From: Chitinophagales bacterium
GTDB taxonomy: Bacteria > Bacteroidota > Bacteroidia > Chitinophagales > Chitinophagaceae
Direction: 5' to 3'
DNA: 64,000 bases
Assembly (NCBI GenBank): GCA_020636575.1
Contig: JACJXP010000002.1
Span: 372,001-436,000 of the forward strand
A program made the position numbers and the translations under genes. The notes under the pieces are model-generated. The model made no database searches. It had not been told where the DNA came from and saw nothing but the letters and a program-made list of their open reading frames with translations. How positions within the stretch are numbered: the stretch's first letter is position 1; every line of letters begins with the position of its first letter. Positions 25,445-35,334 of the stretch are shown here, piece after piece.

Positions 25445-25469
25445 AAAGCAGGCAAAATTGCCTGCTTTT
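25445..25469 (+). terminator. Terminator after tRNA-Lys
   Basis: Inverted repeat AAAGCAGGCAA / TTGCCTGCTTT with a very short loop and a brief T run. Confidence 0.75.
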
Positions 25470-25490
25470 CTATTAAGTTTGTAGTCAAAT

Positions 25491-26300
25491 ATGGCAGATT
25501 TCTTTAAAAATAAAGTGGTAGTAGTAACCGGGGGCACCGATGGTATCGGCAGAGCCCTGGTAGAAATGCTGCTCGATAAGGGTGCTAAAGTCGCTACCTG
25601 TGCGAGAAATCATGATAAACTTTATCAGCTTCAATCCGAACATCCTTCCTCCTACCTACATACAATGGTTGCCGATGTAAGCAGTGAAAATGATTGCCGT
25701 CGCTTTATGGAAACCACCCTCAAATTTTATGGAAGTATTGATATCCTCATCAATAATGCAGGTATATCAATGAGGGCATTGTTCAAGGAAGCAAGTATCG
25801 ATGTGATCAAACAAGTGATGGATATCAACTTTTATGGTTCTGTTTATTGTACAAAATATGCTCTTGATTCCATCATTCAGCAAAAAGGGACCATTGTAGG
25901 AGTTTCTTCCATTGCAGGATACAGGGGCTTACCTGGCAGAAGCGGCTATTCTGCCAGCAAGTTTGCATTACAAGGCTGGCTGGAAGCACTCCGTACAGAA
26001 TTAATGGACGATGGTGTAAATGTAATGTGGGTATGTCCCGGGTTTACAACTTCAAACATCCGTAATGCCGCATTGAATAAAAATGCAGAGTCACATGGTG
26101 AAACTCCCATGGATGAAGAAAAAATGATGCCGGCCGACGAATGCGCCAGGCATATTTTAAAAGCCATTCAAAAAAAGAAAAGAACATTGGTACTCACTTT
26201 TACAGGGAAAAGAACTGTATTTATGCAAAAATTTATTCCCGGCCTGGCGGATAAACTAGTACATAAGTTTTTTTTCAAGAACGGTAAGCTGGTAAAATAA
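25491..26300 (+). CDS. SDR-family NAD(P)-dependent oxidoreductase
   Basis: Short-chain dehydrogenase/reductase, 269 aa. The Rossmann motif VVVTGGTDGIG is at the N-terminus, DVSSENDCRR follows, NNAG is near residues 86-89, and the catalytic set is Ser in VSSIAGYRG with Tyr153 and Lys157 in GYSASK. The C-terminus contains HKFFFKNGKLVK and lacks a membrane helix. The substrate cannot be deduced. It follows the tRNA-Lys terminator and precedes the DUF62-like gene by 65 nt on the same strand. Confidence 0.93.
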   Translation: MADFFKNKVVVVTGGTDGIGRALVEMLLDKGAKVATCARNHDKLYQLQSEHPSSYLHTMVADVSSENDCRRFMETTLKFYGSIDILINNAGISMRALFKEASIDVIKQVMDINFYGSVYCTKYALDSIIQQKGTIVGVSSIAGYRGLPGRSGYSASKFALQGWLEALRTELMDDGVNVMWVCPGFTTSNIRNAALNKNAESHGETPMDEEKMMPADECARHILKAIQKKKRTLVLTFTGKRTVFMQKFIPGLADKLVHKFFFKNGKLVK

Positions 26301-26365
26301 ACATCCTCCTTTTTGTTTTCTTCATTTGATTTCCGGTTTTCTTATTAACAGTTTACTTTTACCAC

Positions 26366-27193
26366 ATGCCTTTAGTTACACTTACATCGGATATAGGCAA
26401 CCGGGATTACCTTGCGGGTGCAGTAAAAGCACAACTTTTACAGATCAACCCGGAGTTTCAGATCATTGATATATCTCATAATATCGCCCCCTTTAATTAT
26501 CCGCAGGCTGCTTATTTATGCCGGAGTGCTGTAAAGAATTTTCCGCCTTTTACATACCATATTCTACTGATCAATCTTTTTGAGAAGAAGCCAGAACAAC
26601 TTTTATTGGCTTTTCATAATGAACAGTATTTTCTATGCGCCGATAACGGATTGCTCACTATGATCCTGGAAGAAAAGCCTGAAATGGTGATCGGCATTCC
26701 ATTAAGTAGTGAAGCTGATAAAAACACTATTCATTGTACAGCTGTTATGGGCAAAGCCATTCAAAGACTGGTAAATGGTGATTCCCTTAGCAGCATCGGT
26801 GAACCGGATGTGAACTATATTCAGAAAAATCATTTAAGACCCCTGTTGGATAATAACTGGATAGAAGGCCAGATCATTTTTATTGACAATTTTGAGAATG
26901 TGATCGTTAATATCACACAGCAACAATTTGAGGAGCAGAGAAATGGAAGAACCTTTAAAATAGTTTTTAAAAGGGATGAAGAAATAGACCAGATCAGCCG
27001 GAGTTATGCAGATGTACCGGAAGGTGAAAAACTGGCATTATTCAATAGTGCAGGATACCTGGAAATAGCCATTAATAAAGGGAATGCCGCAGGACTTTTT
27101 GGCTTAAAGGGGTTCTCAGAAAGATCGGCCACCATGTCAAATATGCTCCAGAATCAGCTGCCTTATCAAACCATCAGAATATATTTCGAATAA
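26366..27193 (+). CDS. DUF62-like SAM hydroxide adenosyltransferase family protein, divergent
   Basis: The family hydrolyses S-adenosylmethionine to adenosine and methionine. The N-terminus VTLTSDIGNRDYLAGAVKA matches TxDFG.xDxYVGxxKG of the family, IIDISHNIAPFNYPQAA corresponds to the HxVxPxD region, and CADNGLLT to PDNGLL. The C-terminal beta domain has FIDNFENVIVNI, typical of the family. However, the usual VVDPGVGxxRR stretch is LINLFEKKPEQLL here, so a core motif is lost and activity may differ. The length of 275 aa is normal. Confidence 0.83.
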   Translation: MPLVTLTSDIGNRDYLAGAVKAQLLQINPEFQIIDISHNIAPFNYPQAAYLCRSAVKNFPPFTYHILLINLFEKKPEQLLLAFHNEQYFLCADNGLLTMILEEKPEMVIGIPLSSEADKNTIHCTAVMGKAIQRLVNGDSLSSIGEPDVNYIQKNHLRPLLDNNWIEGQIIFIDNFENVIVNITQQQFEEQRNGRTFKIVFKRDEEIDQISRSYADVPEGEKLALFNSAGYLEIAINKGNAAGLFGLKGFSERSATMSNMLQNQLPYQTIRIYFE

Positions 27194-27262
27194 TAAATAT
27201 TTGTTTTATTTTTCCCATTAACCATTGGGCATCTCTTAAACCTCTTTTAACTGTTAATACCC

Positions 27263-27270
27263 TAATTTTG
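27263..27270 (+). promoter_or_regulatory. -7 box ahead of the DUF2723 gene
   Basis: TAATTTTG, an exact TAnnTTTG match, 37 nt before the ATG at 27308. Confidence 0.55.
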
Positions 27271-27307
27271 CCCATCCCTATAATTAGAGGGACAAAATCA
27301 ATGCTTT

Positions 27308-30300
27308 ATGAACTTTAAAAAAGTAAATAACATCACCGGTTGGGCGGTGTTTTTGATTGCATTTGCCGCATATTTTCTTACCCGTGAAGCAAGGGGTAGT
27401 TTATGGGATTGTGGCGAGTTTGTAGCCAGTGCTGATAAAATGCAGCTTCCCCACCCTCCCGGGGCGCCATTATTTGTACTCCTCGGACGTTTTTTTATTA
27501 TCCTCTTTGGAGATAATGGCCATACAGCTGCCAGCGCTGTGAATTTCATGAGTGCTATAGCCAGTGCAGCTACTATCTTGTTCTTATTCTGGAGCGTCAC
27601 CCACTTTGCCCGTAAAATGTTTGTTACTGTTGGTGAAGAATTGAATCAACACCAGATGTTCACTGTTATGGCGGCCGGTGTTGTGGGAGGCCTGGCCTAT
27701 ACTTTTAGTGACTCATTCTGGTTCAGTGCGGTAGAGGGTGAGGTATATGCCCTGTCTTCTTTTTTCACTGCATTGGTATTTTGGGCTATGCTTAAATGGG
27801 AGCATGCTGATGAACATGCAGGAAATGACCCTGTAGCAAGACAAAAAAGCGACCGCTGGATCGTATTCCTGTTTTTCATGATAGGACTTTCCATCGGTGT
27901 TCACCTGCTTAACCTATTGACCATCCCTGCGATTGTAATGATCTATTATTACCGTCGCTATAAAGTAACTAACTGGGGAGCTTTCTGGGCATTTATCATT
28001 GGATGTTTGATCACCGGAATTGTACAGGTGGCAGTAATACAATACTCCATGAAAGCCGCGGGCCAATTTGACGTTTATTTTGTAAACAAATTGGGGATGC
28101 CATTCTTCTCCGGTTTTGCCATTTATTTTGTTGCATTGGCCGCTTTAATAACATGGGCCCTCCGGTTTACAGAAAAAAGTATGACACAGGTCAAAATGAT
28201 GATCTGGTTTGCTTTGTTCCTGTTCTTATCGGCGCTTCCTTTTGTCATTGTTTCCGGAGTAGGTATTAAGTTTTTCCCGCTTTTATTGATAATCGCTGCA
28301 GCTATTGCTATCGGTTATTTTATTAAACCTACCGCACTTAAAATATTGAAACTGTCACTTTGGTGTTATGTCTTTATGTTATTGGGATACTTTATGTATT
28401 TCACAACGATGATCCGTTCCAATGCGAACCCAGCGGTTGATATGAATAATGTGGACAATCCTATTAACCTGGTGTATTACCTGAGCCGTGAACAATATGG
28501 GGAAGCTCCTTTAGTTTACGGCCCTCATTTTATGGCCGAATACCGTGATGCAGATGGTGACAGGTTAGTAGACATGAAGTATGGCGACATGAAATATGTA
28601 AGAGGTAAAGACAGGTACATCCCCACCGGAAGAGACAGGCAGCCAATATACGAAAGCAAAGATTTGCAGCTTTTTCCCAGAGTTTGGGATTCAAATGATG
28701 ATCAATATCATGCACAGTTTTATGTGGAATGGCTGAACCTTGATAATACAGAAAACACTGACCCTGAAAATCAGGTTGAATATCCGAGAGGAAGTGGAAG
28801 AACAATCCGGAAGCCAACCTATGGCGACAATATAAACTGGTTCTATTCGTACCAAATGGGATTAATGTATTGGCGCTACTTCATGTGGAACTTTGCCGGA
28901 AGACAAAATGATGTACAGGGCTTTGGTAATAAGAGAGACGGAAACTGGATAAGCGGTATCTCATTTATTGATAATAGCCGGTTAGGCGATCAAAGTAAAC
29001 TACCCGATACGCTTAGAAATAATAAAGCCAATAATAAACTATTCCTGTTACCATTTGTACTGGGAATGATCGGGTGTGTATACCAGTTCCTGAGAAATAA
29101 AAAGGACTGGATAGTTACATTCCTGCTATTCTTCTTTACAGGTGTAGCGGTTGTTCTGTACCTGAACCAGCCGGGTAACCAGCCAAGGGAAAGGGATTAT
29201 GCATATGTAGGCTCCTTCTATGCGTTTGCCATCTGGATAGGGCTTGCTGTTGTAGCCCTTGTCAGATCAGCTAAAGAGAAAAAGGATAAACTCACATTCC
29301 AGAATATGTTGATCTATGGTAGTGCGGCTTCATTCCTTGTTACATTAATGAGTTCATCACCCGGCACTGGCAGCTCTGCATTAATTGCAGGATTAGGAGC
29401 AGGCTTGATATATGCTATAGTTTATACAGGCATCACTGCTATAGCAAGGGCTGTTTCATCAGGTGGAGAAAATAGCAGGATGATCAATCTTTCTGCCTCC
29501 ATATTATGTTTGCTTGTGCCTTTATTAATGGCACAGCAGGAATGGGATGATCATGATCGTAGTCACAAGACCACAGCGCCGGATCTCGCAAAAGATTACC
29601 TGGAAAGCTGTGCACCTAATGCTATATTGTTCAGCTTCGGCGATAACGATACTTACCCATTATGGTATGCACAAGAAGTAGAAGGTGTTCGTCCGGACAT
29701 CAGGGTGATCAATAACAGTTTGCTGGGAATCGATTGGTATATTAACCAGTTGCGATCAAAAGTAAACGATGCTGACTCTGTAGATGTACTATGGACGCCG
29801 GAACAAATTGAGGGACACAACAGGGAATACCTACGGTACAGGCAAAACCCTAATGCTGATCCCAATAAATATTATCCATTGTATGATGTGATGAAAACTG
29901 TTTTGGGAGCAAGGACTGAAGATCCGGAAACGAGAAGGGACAAAGGGCCAGAATATTTCCCCGTTTCAAAATTCAGTGTTCCTGTTGATCTTGACCTGGT
30001 AAGAAAAAATGGCACCGTAAATGCTTCGGATAGTGTATTACCAGAACTTAGGTTTGAACTTCCTGAAAGCAAGAGAAATTCCGGTCTTGTTAAGAATGAT
30101 CTTATCATCCTGAATATCATCGCAGGTAACCAATGGAAAAGGCCTATCTACTTTACATCCCCAATTGGTGAATTGGGGTTTGCTCAATACCTGCGTAAAG
30201 ACGGTATGTCTTACAGGCTTGTTCCGGTGGAAGGTGATTATCCGCAAATGAATTGGGTGGTAGATGTTGCACTCAGGCAAAATGGATTGGGTGGCACTCA

Positions 30301-30880
30301 AATAAGGGATAATAACAGCGACTTCATGTACGATAATATGATGAATAAATTTGCTTTTGGCGGCGCTGGCAGAAAAGGAGTTTATTTTGATGAAGAGAAC
30401 AGGCGCCATCTGCTAAGCATCAGGGCCCTCTATGGAGAAGCTGCCGGAAACATGGCAGACAAGGGTAAAGCAGAAGAAGCTAAAAAGCTGATTGAGAAAT
30501 GTGTGCAGAATATGGATCCTGACAATCTTCCTTACGGATTGGCAAGTCGCTACAACAGTCATAACCAAAACAGCCTGCTATTCCTGGAAGGGTGTTATAA
30601 AGCAGGGATGACAGATATTGCGGAGAGGGTTAGAAAAGATGTTCGTAAAGATCTTGAACAGCAGGCTGCGTATTATAATTATATACGCACTGAAAAGCCA
30701 GAGTATTTTGGTCAGTTTGAAAGATCTGAAGCACCAATCAATGAAAGATTGTTGGTTGTTCTGGATGCTATTGAGAAAAAATATGCTCCGCAAACACAAC
30801 CTCAAACACCTGCCGAAGGACCGAATACGATCAATACTACGGCAAAACCTGACAGTACAAAAGCCGATAGTTCAAATTAG
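27308..30880 (+). CDS. DUF2723 membrane protein, PMT-like glycosyltransferase candidate
   Basis: A 1190-aa integral membrane protein typical of Bacteroidota. Residues 1 to about 380 and 560 to 740 contain multiple membrane helices. The first external loop holds SLWDCGEF, an acidic motif placed as in GT-C protein O-mannosyltransferases, followed by LPHPPGAPLF. Later landmarks are NQPRERDYAYVGSFYAFAIW and the soluble FSFGDNDTYPLWYAQEVEGVRPD. By family analogy it may transfer a sugar from a lipid carrier to secreted proteins; that is family inference only. The C-terminus is a Pro/Thr/Ser-rich tail. A perfect palindromic terminator follows. Confidence 0.88.
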   Translation: MNFKKVNNITGWAVFLIAFAAYFLTREARGSLWDCGEFVASADKMQLPHPPGAPLFVLLGRFFIILFGDNGHTAASAVNFMSAIASAATILFLFWSVTHFARKMFVTVGEELNQHQMFTVMAAGVVGGLAYTFSDSFWFSAVEGEVYALSSFFTALVFWAMLKWEHADEHAGNDPVARQKSDRWIVFLFFMIGLSIGVHLLNLLTIPAIVMIYYYRRYKVTNWGAFWAFIIGCLITGIVQVAVIQYSMKAAGQFDVYFVNKLGMPFFSGFAIYFVALAALITWALRFTEKSMTQVKMMIWFALFLFLSALPFVIVSGVGIKFFPLLLIIAAAIAIGYFIKPTALKILKLSLWCYVFMLLGYFMYFTTMIRSNANPAVDMNNVDNPINLVYYLSREQYGEAPLVYGPHFMAEYRDADGDRLVDMKYGDMKYVRGKDRYIPTGRDRQPIYESKDLQLFPRVWDSNDDQYHAQFYVEWLNLDNTENTDPENQVEYPRGSGRTIRKPTYGDNINWFYSYQMGLMYWRYFMWNFAGRQNDVQGFGNKRDGNWISGISFIDNSRLGDQSKLPDTLRNNKANNKLFLLPFVLGMIGCVYQFLRNKKDWIVTFLLFFFTGVAVVLYLNQPGNQPRERDYAYVGSFYAFAIWIGLAVVALVRSAKEKKDKLTFQNMLIYGSAASFLVTLMSSSPGTGSSALIAGLGAGLIYAIVYTGITAIARAVSSGGENSRMINLSASILCLLVPLLMAQQEWDDHDRSHKTTAPDLAKDYLESCAPNAILFSFGDNDTYPLWYAQEVEGVRPDIRVINNSLLGIDWYINQLRSKVNDADSVDVLWTPEQIEGHNREYLRYRQNPNADPNKYYPLYDVMKTVLGARTEDPETRRDKGPEYFPVSKFSVPVDLDLVRKNGTVNASDSVLPELRFELPESKRNSGLVKNDLIILNIIAGNQWKRPIYFTSPIGELGFAQYLRKDGMSYRLVPVEGDYPQMNWVVDVALRQNGLGGTQIRDNNSDFMYDNMMNKFAFGGAGRKGVYFDEENRRHLLSIRALYGEAAGNMADKGKAEEAKKLIEKCVQNMDPDNLPYGLASRYNSHNQNSLLFLEGCYKAGMTDIAERVRKDVRKDLEQQAAYYNYIRTEKPEYFGQFERSEAPINERLLVVLDAIEKKYAPQTQPQTPAEGPNTINTTAKPDSTKADSSN

Positions 30881-30899
30881 ATTAGTTTTTTTCTTTATA

Positions 30900-30930
30900 A
30901 AACCCCGGGATATCCCGGGGTTTGTTTTTT
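30900..30930 (+). terminator. Terminator after the DUF2723 gene
   Basis: A 24-nt perfect palindrome, AAACCCCGGGAT / ATCCCGGGGTTT (30900-30923), followed by GTTTTTT. Confidence 0.88.
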
Positions 30931-31074
30931 GAACCTCTCCTTATCCAGATTGTTGTAACTTGTAATACCGCTTAAATTAGATTAATTTTCTAATAGTCCT
31001 AATGGCGGCATTATACGCTTACTTTAATAGAAAAGTCTTATCGGATTAAAGTCTATGAAAAACGGTATAAGAAG

Positions 31075-32172
31075 ATGAGAGGATTTCATTTTACAAGATT
31101 TAACCCTGATGAAAACGGAAAGACCCGTTTTGAACAGATGCTTGACCTGTTCATGCAATTACTTACCTACACCAGCGGAGATGTAGCTGAAGCTTTACAG
31201 TGGCTGAATGAACTCGACAAAAAATATGAATTAACAGATGATGAATACGGTATGGGAGATTTTATTGAAGATCTCAGAGATAAAGGATACATCACAGAAG
31301 ATAATCAGCAGGGACAAATAAAGATCACTCCAAAAACCGAACAAGGGATCCGCAAAAAAAGCCTGGAAGAAATTTTTGGGAAACTCAAGAAAACAAAACA
31401 GGGAGATCATCACAGTTTTAAACCCGGGCAAGGTGATGAAATAAATCCCGAAACAAGACAGTTCCAATTCGGCGATATGCTGGAACAAATAGATTTTACG
31501 GAAAGTATCCGCAATGCTCAGATCAATCATGGTATTGATAGTTTTAATATGCAGGAGGCTGATCTTAGTATCAGGGAAACAGATTTTAAAGCGCAGACTT
31601 CTACCGTTTTGATGATCGATATTTCTCACTCTATGATCCTATATGGAGAAGACAGGATAACTCCTGCAAAAAAAGTAGCCATGGCATTGAGTGAGTTAAT
31701 TAAAACCAGGTATCCAAAAGATACTTTGGACATCGTGGTATTTGGTAATGATGCCTGGCCAATTGAAGTTAAAGACCTTCCCTACCTTCAGGTAGGTCCC
31801 TATCACACCAATACCGTTGCCGGGCTTGAGCTGGCTATGGATATTTTGAGAAGAAGAAAGAACCCGAACAAGCAGATATTTATGATCACTGATGGGAAAC
31901 CCACTTGTTTAAAGATCGGGAAGCGGTATTATAAAAATAGTTTTGGGCTCGACAGAAAAGTATTGAACCGATGTATGAACCTTGCCGCTCAATGTAAGAA
32001 GTTGAAAATACCGATCACCACTTTTATGATCGCTACTGATCCATATTTACAACGGTTTGTACAGGAGTTTACAGAAATGAATCATGGTAAAGCTTTCTTC
32101 GCTTCTCTTGATAAATTAGGTGCATTTATATTCAGAGATTTTGAAAGTGGTAAAAGAAAAACGGTTTACTAA
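31075..32172 (+). CDS. VWA-domain protein partnered with an AAA+ ATPase
   Basis: A 365-aa cytoplasmic protein. The C-terminal half is a von Willebrand factor A domain with MIDAS DISHS at residues 182-186 and ITDGKPT later. The N-terminal half is a charged helical region beginning MRGFHFTRFNPDENGKTRFEQML. It lies 1 nt before an AAA+ ATPase start. VWA/AAA+ pairs of this kind (MoxR/CoxE/ChlI-ChlD-like) act as chelatases or chaperones that mature partner enzymes, though none is encoded here. No signal peptide or membrane helix is present. Confidence 0.85.
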   Translation: MRGFHFTRFNPDENGKTRFEQMLDLFMQLLTYTSGDVAEALQWLNELDKKYELTDDEYGMGDFIEDLRDKGYITEDNQQGQIKITPKTEQGIRKKSLEEIFGKLKKTKQGDHHSFKPGQGDEINPETRQFQFGDMLEQIDFTESIRNAQINHGIDSFNMQEADLSIRETDFKAQTSTVLMIDISHSMILYGEDRITPAKKVAMALSELIKTRYPKDTLDIVVFGNDAWPIEVKDLPYLQVGPYHTNTVAGLELAMDILRRRKNPNKQIFMITDGKPTCLKIGKRYYKNSFGLDRKVLNRCMNLAAQCKKLKIPITTFMIATDPYLQRFVQEFTEMNHGKAFFASLDKLGAFIFRDFESGKRKTVY

Positions 32173-32173
32173 A

Positions 32174-33706
32174 ATGAACATCCAAAAAATAAAAACACTC
32201 GGTGAGCTAAAAGCCTCCGGCTATCAACCCAAAAGCATAAAAGAAGAGATAAGGCAAAACCTGATTGAAAGATTAAAGAATAATGATCCCACTTTTTCAG
32301 GCATCGTTGGTTATGAGGATACCGTAATTCCCGATGTGGAAAGAGCCTTACTGAGTAAACATAATATCCTTTTCCTGGGGCTAAGGGGACAGGCCAAAAC
32401 CAGGATGGCCCGGCAAATGACACAGTTATTGGATGAATATATTCCGGTGGTAAGAGGTAGTGAGATCAATGATGATCCTTTAGAACCAACATCCCGTTAT
32501 GCACAGGAAGAGATAGCTACCCATGGTGATGAAACACCGATCCATTGGGTACACAGAAGTGAACGGTATGGAGAAAAATTGGCTACTCCTGATGTAAGTG
32601 TTGCTGACCTTATTGGTGATATTGATCCGATAAAAGCTGCCAACCTAAAGCTCAGCTTTGCTGATGACAGAGTGATTCATTACGGCATCATCCCAAGAAG
32701 CAACAGGGGCATATTTGTTATCAACGAATTGCCTGATTTACAAGCAAGAATACAAGTTGCCTTATTTAATATTTTAGAAGAAGGCGATGTCCAGATCAGG
32801 GGATTCAAACTGCGTTTACCCCTGGACATTTTGTTCGTTTTTACCGCCAACCCGGAAGACTACACTAACAGGGGATCTATCGTTACTCCTTTAAAAGATC
32901 GGATAGAAAGCCAGATATTGACCCATTATCCCAAATCACTGGAAAATGCCCTGGAGATAACAGAACAGGAGGCGGAGATCAGTGATGAACAAAAAGCAAA
33001 AGTAGAGGTTAGTGACCTTGTAAAAAGATTGATAGAACAGGTTGCATTTGAAGCAAGGGAAAGCGAATTGGTTGATAAGAAAAGCGGGGTGAGTGCAAGG
33101 CTTACCATCTCTGCCCTGGAAAATGCGATCAGTTCTGCAGAGCGCAGAGCTATTATCAATAAAGAGAAAAAGACGCAGGTGTGGATCAGTGACCTGGCAG
33201 GCATCATCCCTTCCATAACCGGTAAAGTTGAACTGGTATATGAAGGCGAGCAGGAAGGCCCCTTCCAGGTGGCTATGAATCTTGTTGACAAAGCTATCAG
33301 GACCCAGTTTATCCAGTATTTTCCTAACCCCGATTCTTTGAAAAAAAGAAGGAATACGGGGAAACCATCTATGGAGGAAAAAAAAGATGACAATCCCTAC
33401 CGGTCAATAACTGGTTGGTTCGATAAAGGGAACCAGTTAAACCTTTCCTTTAATACATCCGACAAAGAGAAAATGATGCTGCTCTATAATGTGGATGGAT
33501 TACATGCATTGGTGAAGAAGTTTTTCAAAGGAGCAAATGAAGAGCAAGCAGCTTTACTTATGGAATTTGTTCTTCACGGACTAGCCTCCTATTCTTTGAT
33601 CAGTAAAAAAATGCTTGAAAGTAAGGTTGAGTTCAAAGACCTGGTAGGGAGTATGATGAATTTTGACACTGGTGATTTTGAAGAAGAATTTGATGAAGAA
33701 GCATAA
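32174..33706 (+). CDS. ChlI/MoxR-like AAA+ ATPase
   Basis: A 510-aa AAA+ ATPase resembling magnesium-chelatase subunit I. Walker A is LGLRGQAKTR near residues 67-76. The Walker B region is GIFVINELPDL, with Asn-Glu instead of Asp-Glu, which I believe is usual in this subgroup. FTANPEDYTNRGSIVTPLKDRI contains sensor 1 and the arginine finger. The start ATG at 32174 lies 1 nt after the stop of the VWA gene; an open frame extends further upstream, overlapping that gene, but the start MNIQKIKTLGELKASGYQ is preferred. The C-terminus is acidic. Together with the VWA protein it likely forms an ATP-driven remodelling complex of unknown target. Confidence 0.87.
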   Translation: MNIQKIKTLGELKASGYQPKSIKEEIRQNLIERLKNNDPTFSGIVGYEDTVIPDVERALLSKHNILFLGLRGQAKTRMARQMTQLLDEYIPVVRGSEINDDPLEPTSRYAQEEIATHGDETPIHWVHRSERYGEKLATPDVSVADLIGDIDPIKAANLKLSFADDRVIHYGIIPRSNRGIFVINELPDLQARIQVALFNILEEGDVQIRGFKLRLPLDILFVFTANPEDYTNRGSIVTPLKDRIESQILTHYPKSLENALEITEQEAEISDEQKAKVEVSDLVKRLIEQVAFEARESELVDKKSGVSARLTISALENAISSAERRAIINKEKKTQVWISDLAGIIPSITGKVELVYEGEQEGPFQVAMNLVDKAIRTQFIQYFPNPDSLKKRRNTGKPSMEEKKDDNPYRSITGWFDKGNQLNLSFNTSDKEKMMLLYNVDGLHALVKKFFKGANEEQAALLMEFVLHGLASYSLISKKMLESKVEFKDLVGSMMNFDTGDFEEEFDEEA

Positions 33707-33710
33707 AAAA

Positions 33711-33733
33711 TAAGCCCTGCAATGCAGGGCTTA
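33711..33733. terminator. Bidirectional terminator between convergent genes
   Basis: TAAGCCCTGC / GCAGGGCTTA, a perfect 10-bp stem with an AAT loop and A/T runs on both sides. It sits between the AAA+ gene and the convergent barrel gene. Confidence 0.85.
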
Positions 33734-33740
33734 AAAATTC

Positions 33741-34244
33741 TTAGAACCGGTAACCGATACTGGCCCCACCGGAAGGCCAAAAGCCTCCTTCCCCGATAAA
33801 AGGTGTAAAAGCAACTCTCCAGGTAAGTCCCTGTTTCCCAAACGGCTGTTTTCTAAAACCAAGGGTAATTGTTCCCAAAAGGGAATTTGAGCTGGAGCTA
33901 TTATCAGTAAAGAGATCTGTTATTGAAGCATAGGTAGCCCCTGCGCCTACCTCAAAGTACTGACCTTTATTCCCAAAAAGATAGTTTAGTTGAACAGGGA
34001 TAGCTATGTAGCCGTCTCCACTATAAGCTGCTCCTCCAATACCAATCCGCATACCCAGACCATTCTCATATTTGCCAAAACGGCCATCATAATTGATAGA
34101 ATAAATAATACCAGCCCCTCCAACCTCAAGGTATACCTGTGAGGCGTTTGCTGATGTTTTGCCTTCTCTTTCAACACCCTGCCCCTTGGACTGAAAACAT
34201 AATAACCCTAATACTAAAAATGCTAAAATTGATTTGCCTTGCAT
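33741..34244 (-). CDS. Small outer-membrane beta-barrel-like protein
   Basis: A 167-aa exported protein. The signal peptide is MQGKSILAFLVLGLLCFQSKGQ. The mature part alternates aromatic and polar residues (QVYLEVGGAGIIYSINYDGRF, YFEVGAGATYASI, RVAFTPFIGEGGFWPSGGA) and ends in Tyr-Arg-Phe, as expected for an outer-membrane barrel with a C-terminal aromatic residue. There is no type IX sorting domain. The role is unknown. Confidence 0.72.
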   Translation of the reverse strand: MQGKSILAFLVLGLLCFQSKGQGVEREGKTSANASQVYLEVGGAGIIYSINYDGRFGKYENGLGMRIGIGGAAYSGDGYIAIPVQLNYLFGNKGQYFEVGAGATYASITDLFTDNSSSSNSLLGTITLGFRKQPFGKQGLTWRVAFTPFIGEGGFWPSGGASIGYRF

Positions 34245-34302
34245 AAGTAAGATTTAAATTTCAAGGCAAGATAAATACGAGAATTGTTGCTTCATAAAAA
34301 AG

Positions 34303-35334
34303 TTAAAAAATATTAACTTCTCTTTCCAGCATCACCCCAAACTTTTCGTTTACGCTTTGCTGTATGGCTTCACTCAGCTGAAGTATTTCCTGCCCGGTAG
34401 CAGATCCATAGTTCACCAGCACCAGTGCCTGCTTTTCATGACAGCCGGCATCACCAACTCTGTAACCCTTCCAGCCAGATGTCCCGTTTTTAGGCCCTGA
34501 ATTTTCTATAAGCCACCCGGCAGCCAATTTCTTAGTGCCATCGGCATTATTGTATCCTACGATACCGGGAAAATGCTTCTCCAATTCTTCAAACCTGGTT
34601 TTTGAAACAGAAGGATTTTTAAAGAAACTGCCGGCATTACCTGTTATGACCGGGTCAGGAAGTTTAGACGACCGGATCGCAATCACGGCATCTGAAACCG
34701 CTTTTAAAGAAAGTTCTTTTACCTTCATTAGGGCCAATTGTTGTTCAATAGCTCCATAACTGATATTATAATGGGGCTTCTTTCTTAGCCGAAAAGTCGC
34801 ATTCAGAATAACAAACTGCCCTTTATATTTTCTCTTAAAAACACTTTCCCGGTAGCCAAAATCACAATCATTCTTTGTAAAAGTTACAACTGATCTTTCT
34901 TTAATATGCAACGCTTCAAGATCCCAAAAGACATTCTCAATTTCTACTCCATAAGCACCTATATTTTGCATGGGTGATGCCCCTACATTCCCGGGTATCA
35001 GGGATAAATTTTCAATACCAGCCCAATTTCTGCTTATACAATGCAGTACAAACTGATGCCAACTCTCCCCTGCCCCTGCTTTTATATAAACATATTCGTT
35101 GTCTTCATGCAATTCGCTAATTCCTGAAATTTCATTCTTTAAGACCAGGCCATTATAGTCTTGTGTAAATAATATATTACTTCCTCCGCCTAAAATAAAT
35201 GGTTGCAGACCTGGATTAGAATGCAGCAACTCCTCTAACTCCTGAACATTTGTAAAATTTGCAAAATATTTTGCCCTGGCTTCGACCCCAAAAGTATTAT
35301 AGGGCTTTAACGAAACATTCTCTTTCAGTTGCAT
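34303..35334 (-). CDS. murB: UDP-N-acetylenolpyruvoylglucosamine reductase
   Basis: Reduces UDP-GlcNAc-enolpyruvate to UDP-MurNAc with NADPH and FAD in peptidoglycan synthesis. N-terminal SLKPYNTFGVEARAKYFA is the family start, ILGGGSNILF is the FAD-binding loop, SPMQNIGAYGVEI is the conserved central segment, and ITGNAGSFFKNP carries the catalytic Ser. The long C-terminal part with GWKGYRVGDAGCHEKQALVLVN marks the type I (E. coli-like) enzyme. At 343 aa it is complete. Confidence 0.96.
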   Translation of the reverse strand: MQLKENVSLKPYNTFGVEARAKYFANFTNVQELEELLHSNPGLQPFILGGGSNILFTQDYNGLVLKNEISGISELHEDNEYVYIKAGAGESWHQFVLHCISRNWAGIENLSLIPGNVGASPMQNIGAYGVEIENVFWDLEALHIKERSVVTFTKNDCDFGYRESVFKRKYKGQFVILNATFRLRKKPHYNISYGAIEQQLALMKVKELSLKAVSDAVIAIRSSKLPDPVITGNAGSFFKNPSVSKTRFEELEKHFPGIVGYNNADGTKKLAAGWLIENSGPKNGTSGWKGYRVGDAGCHEKQALVLVNYGSATGQEILQLSEAIQQSVNEKFGVMLEREVNIF

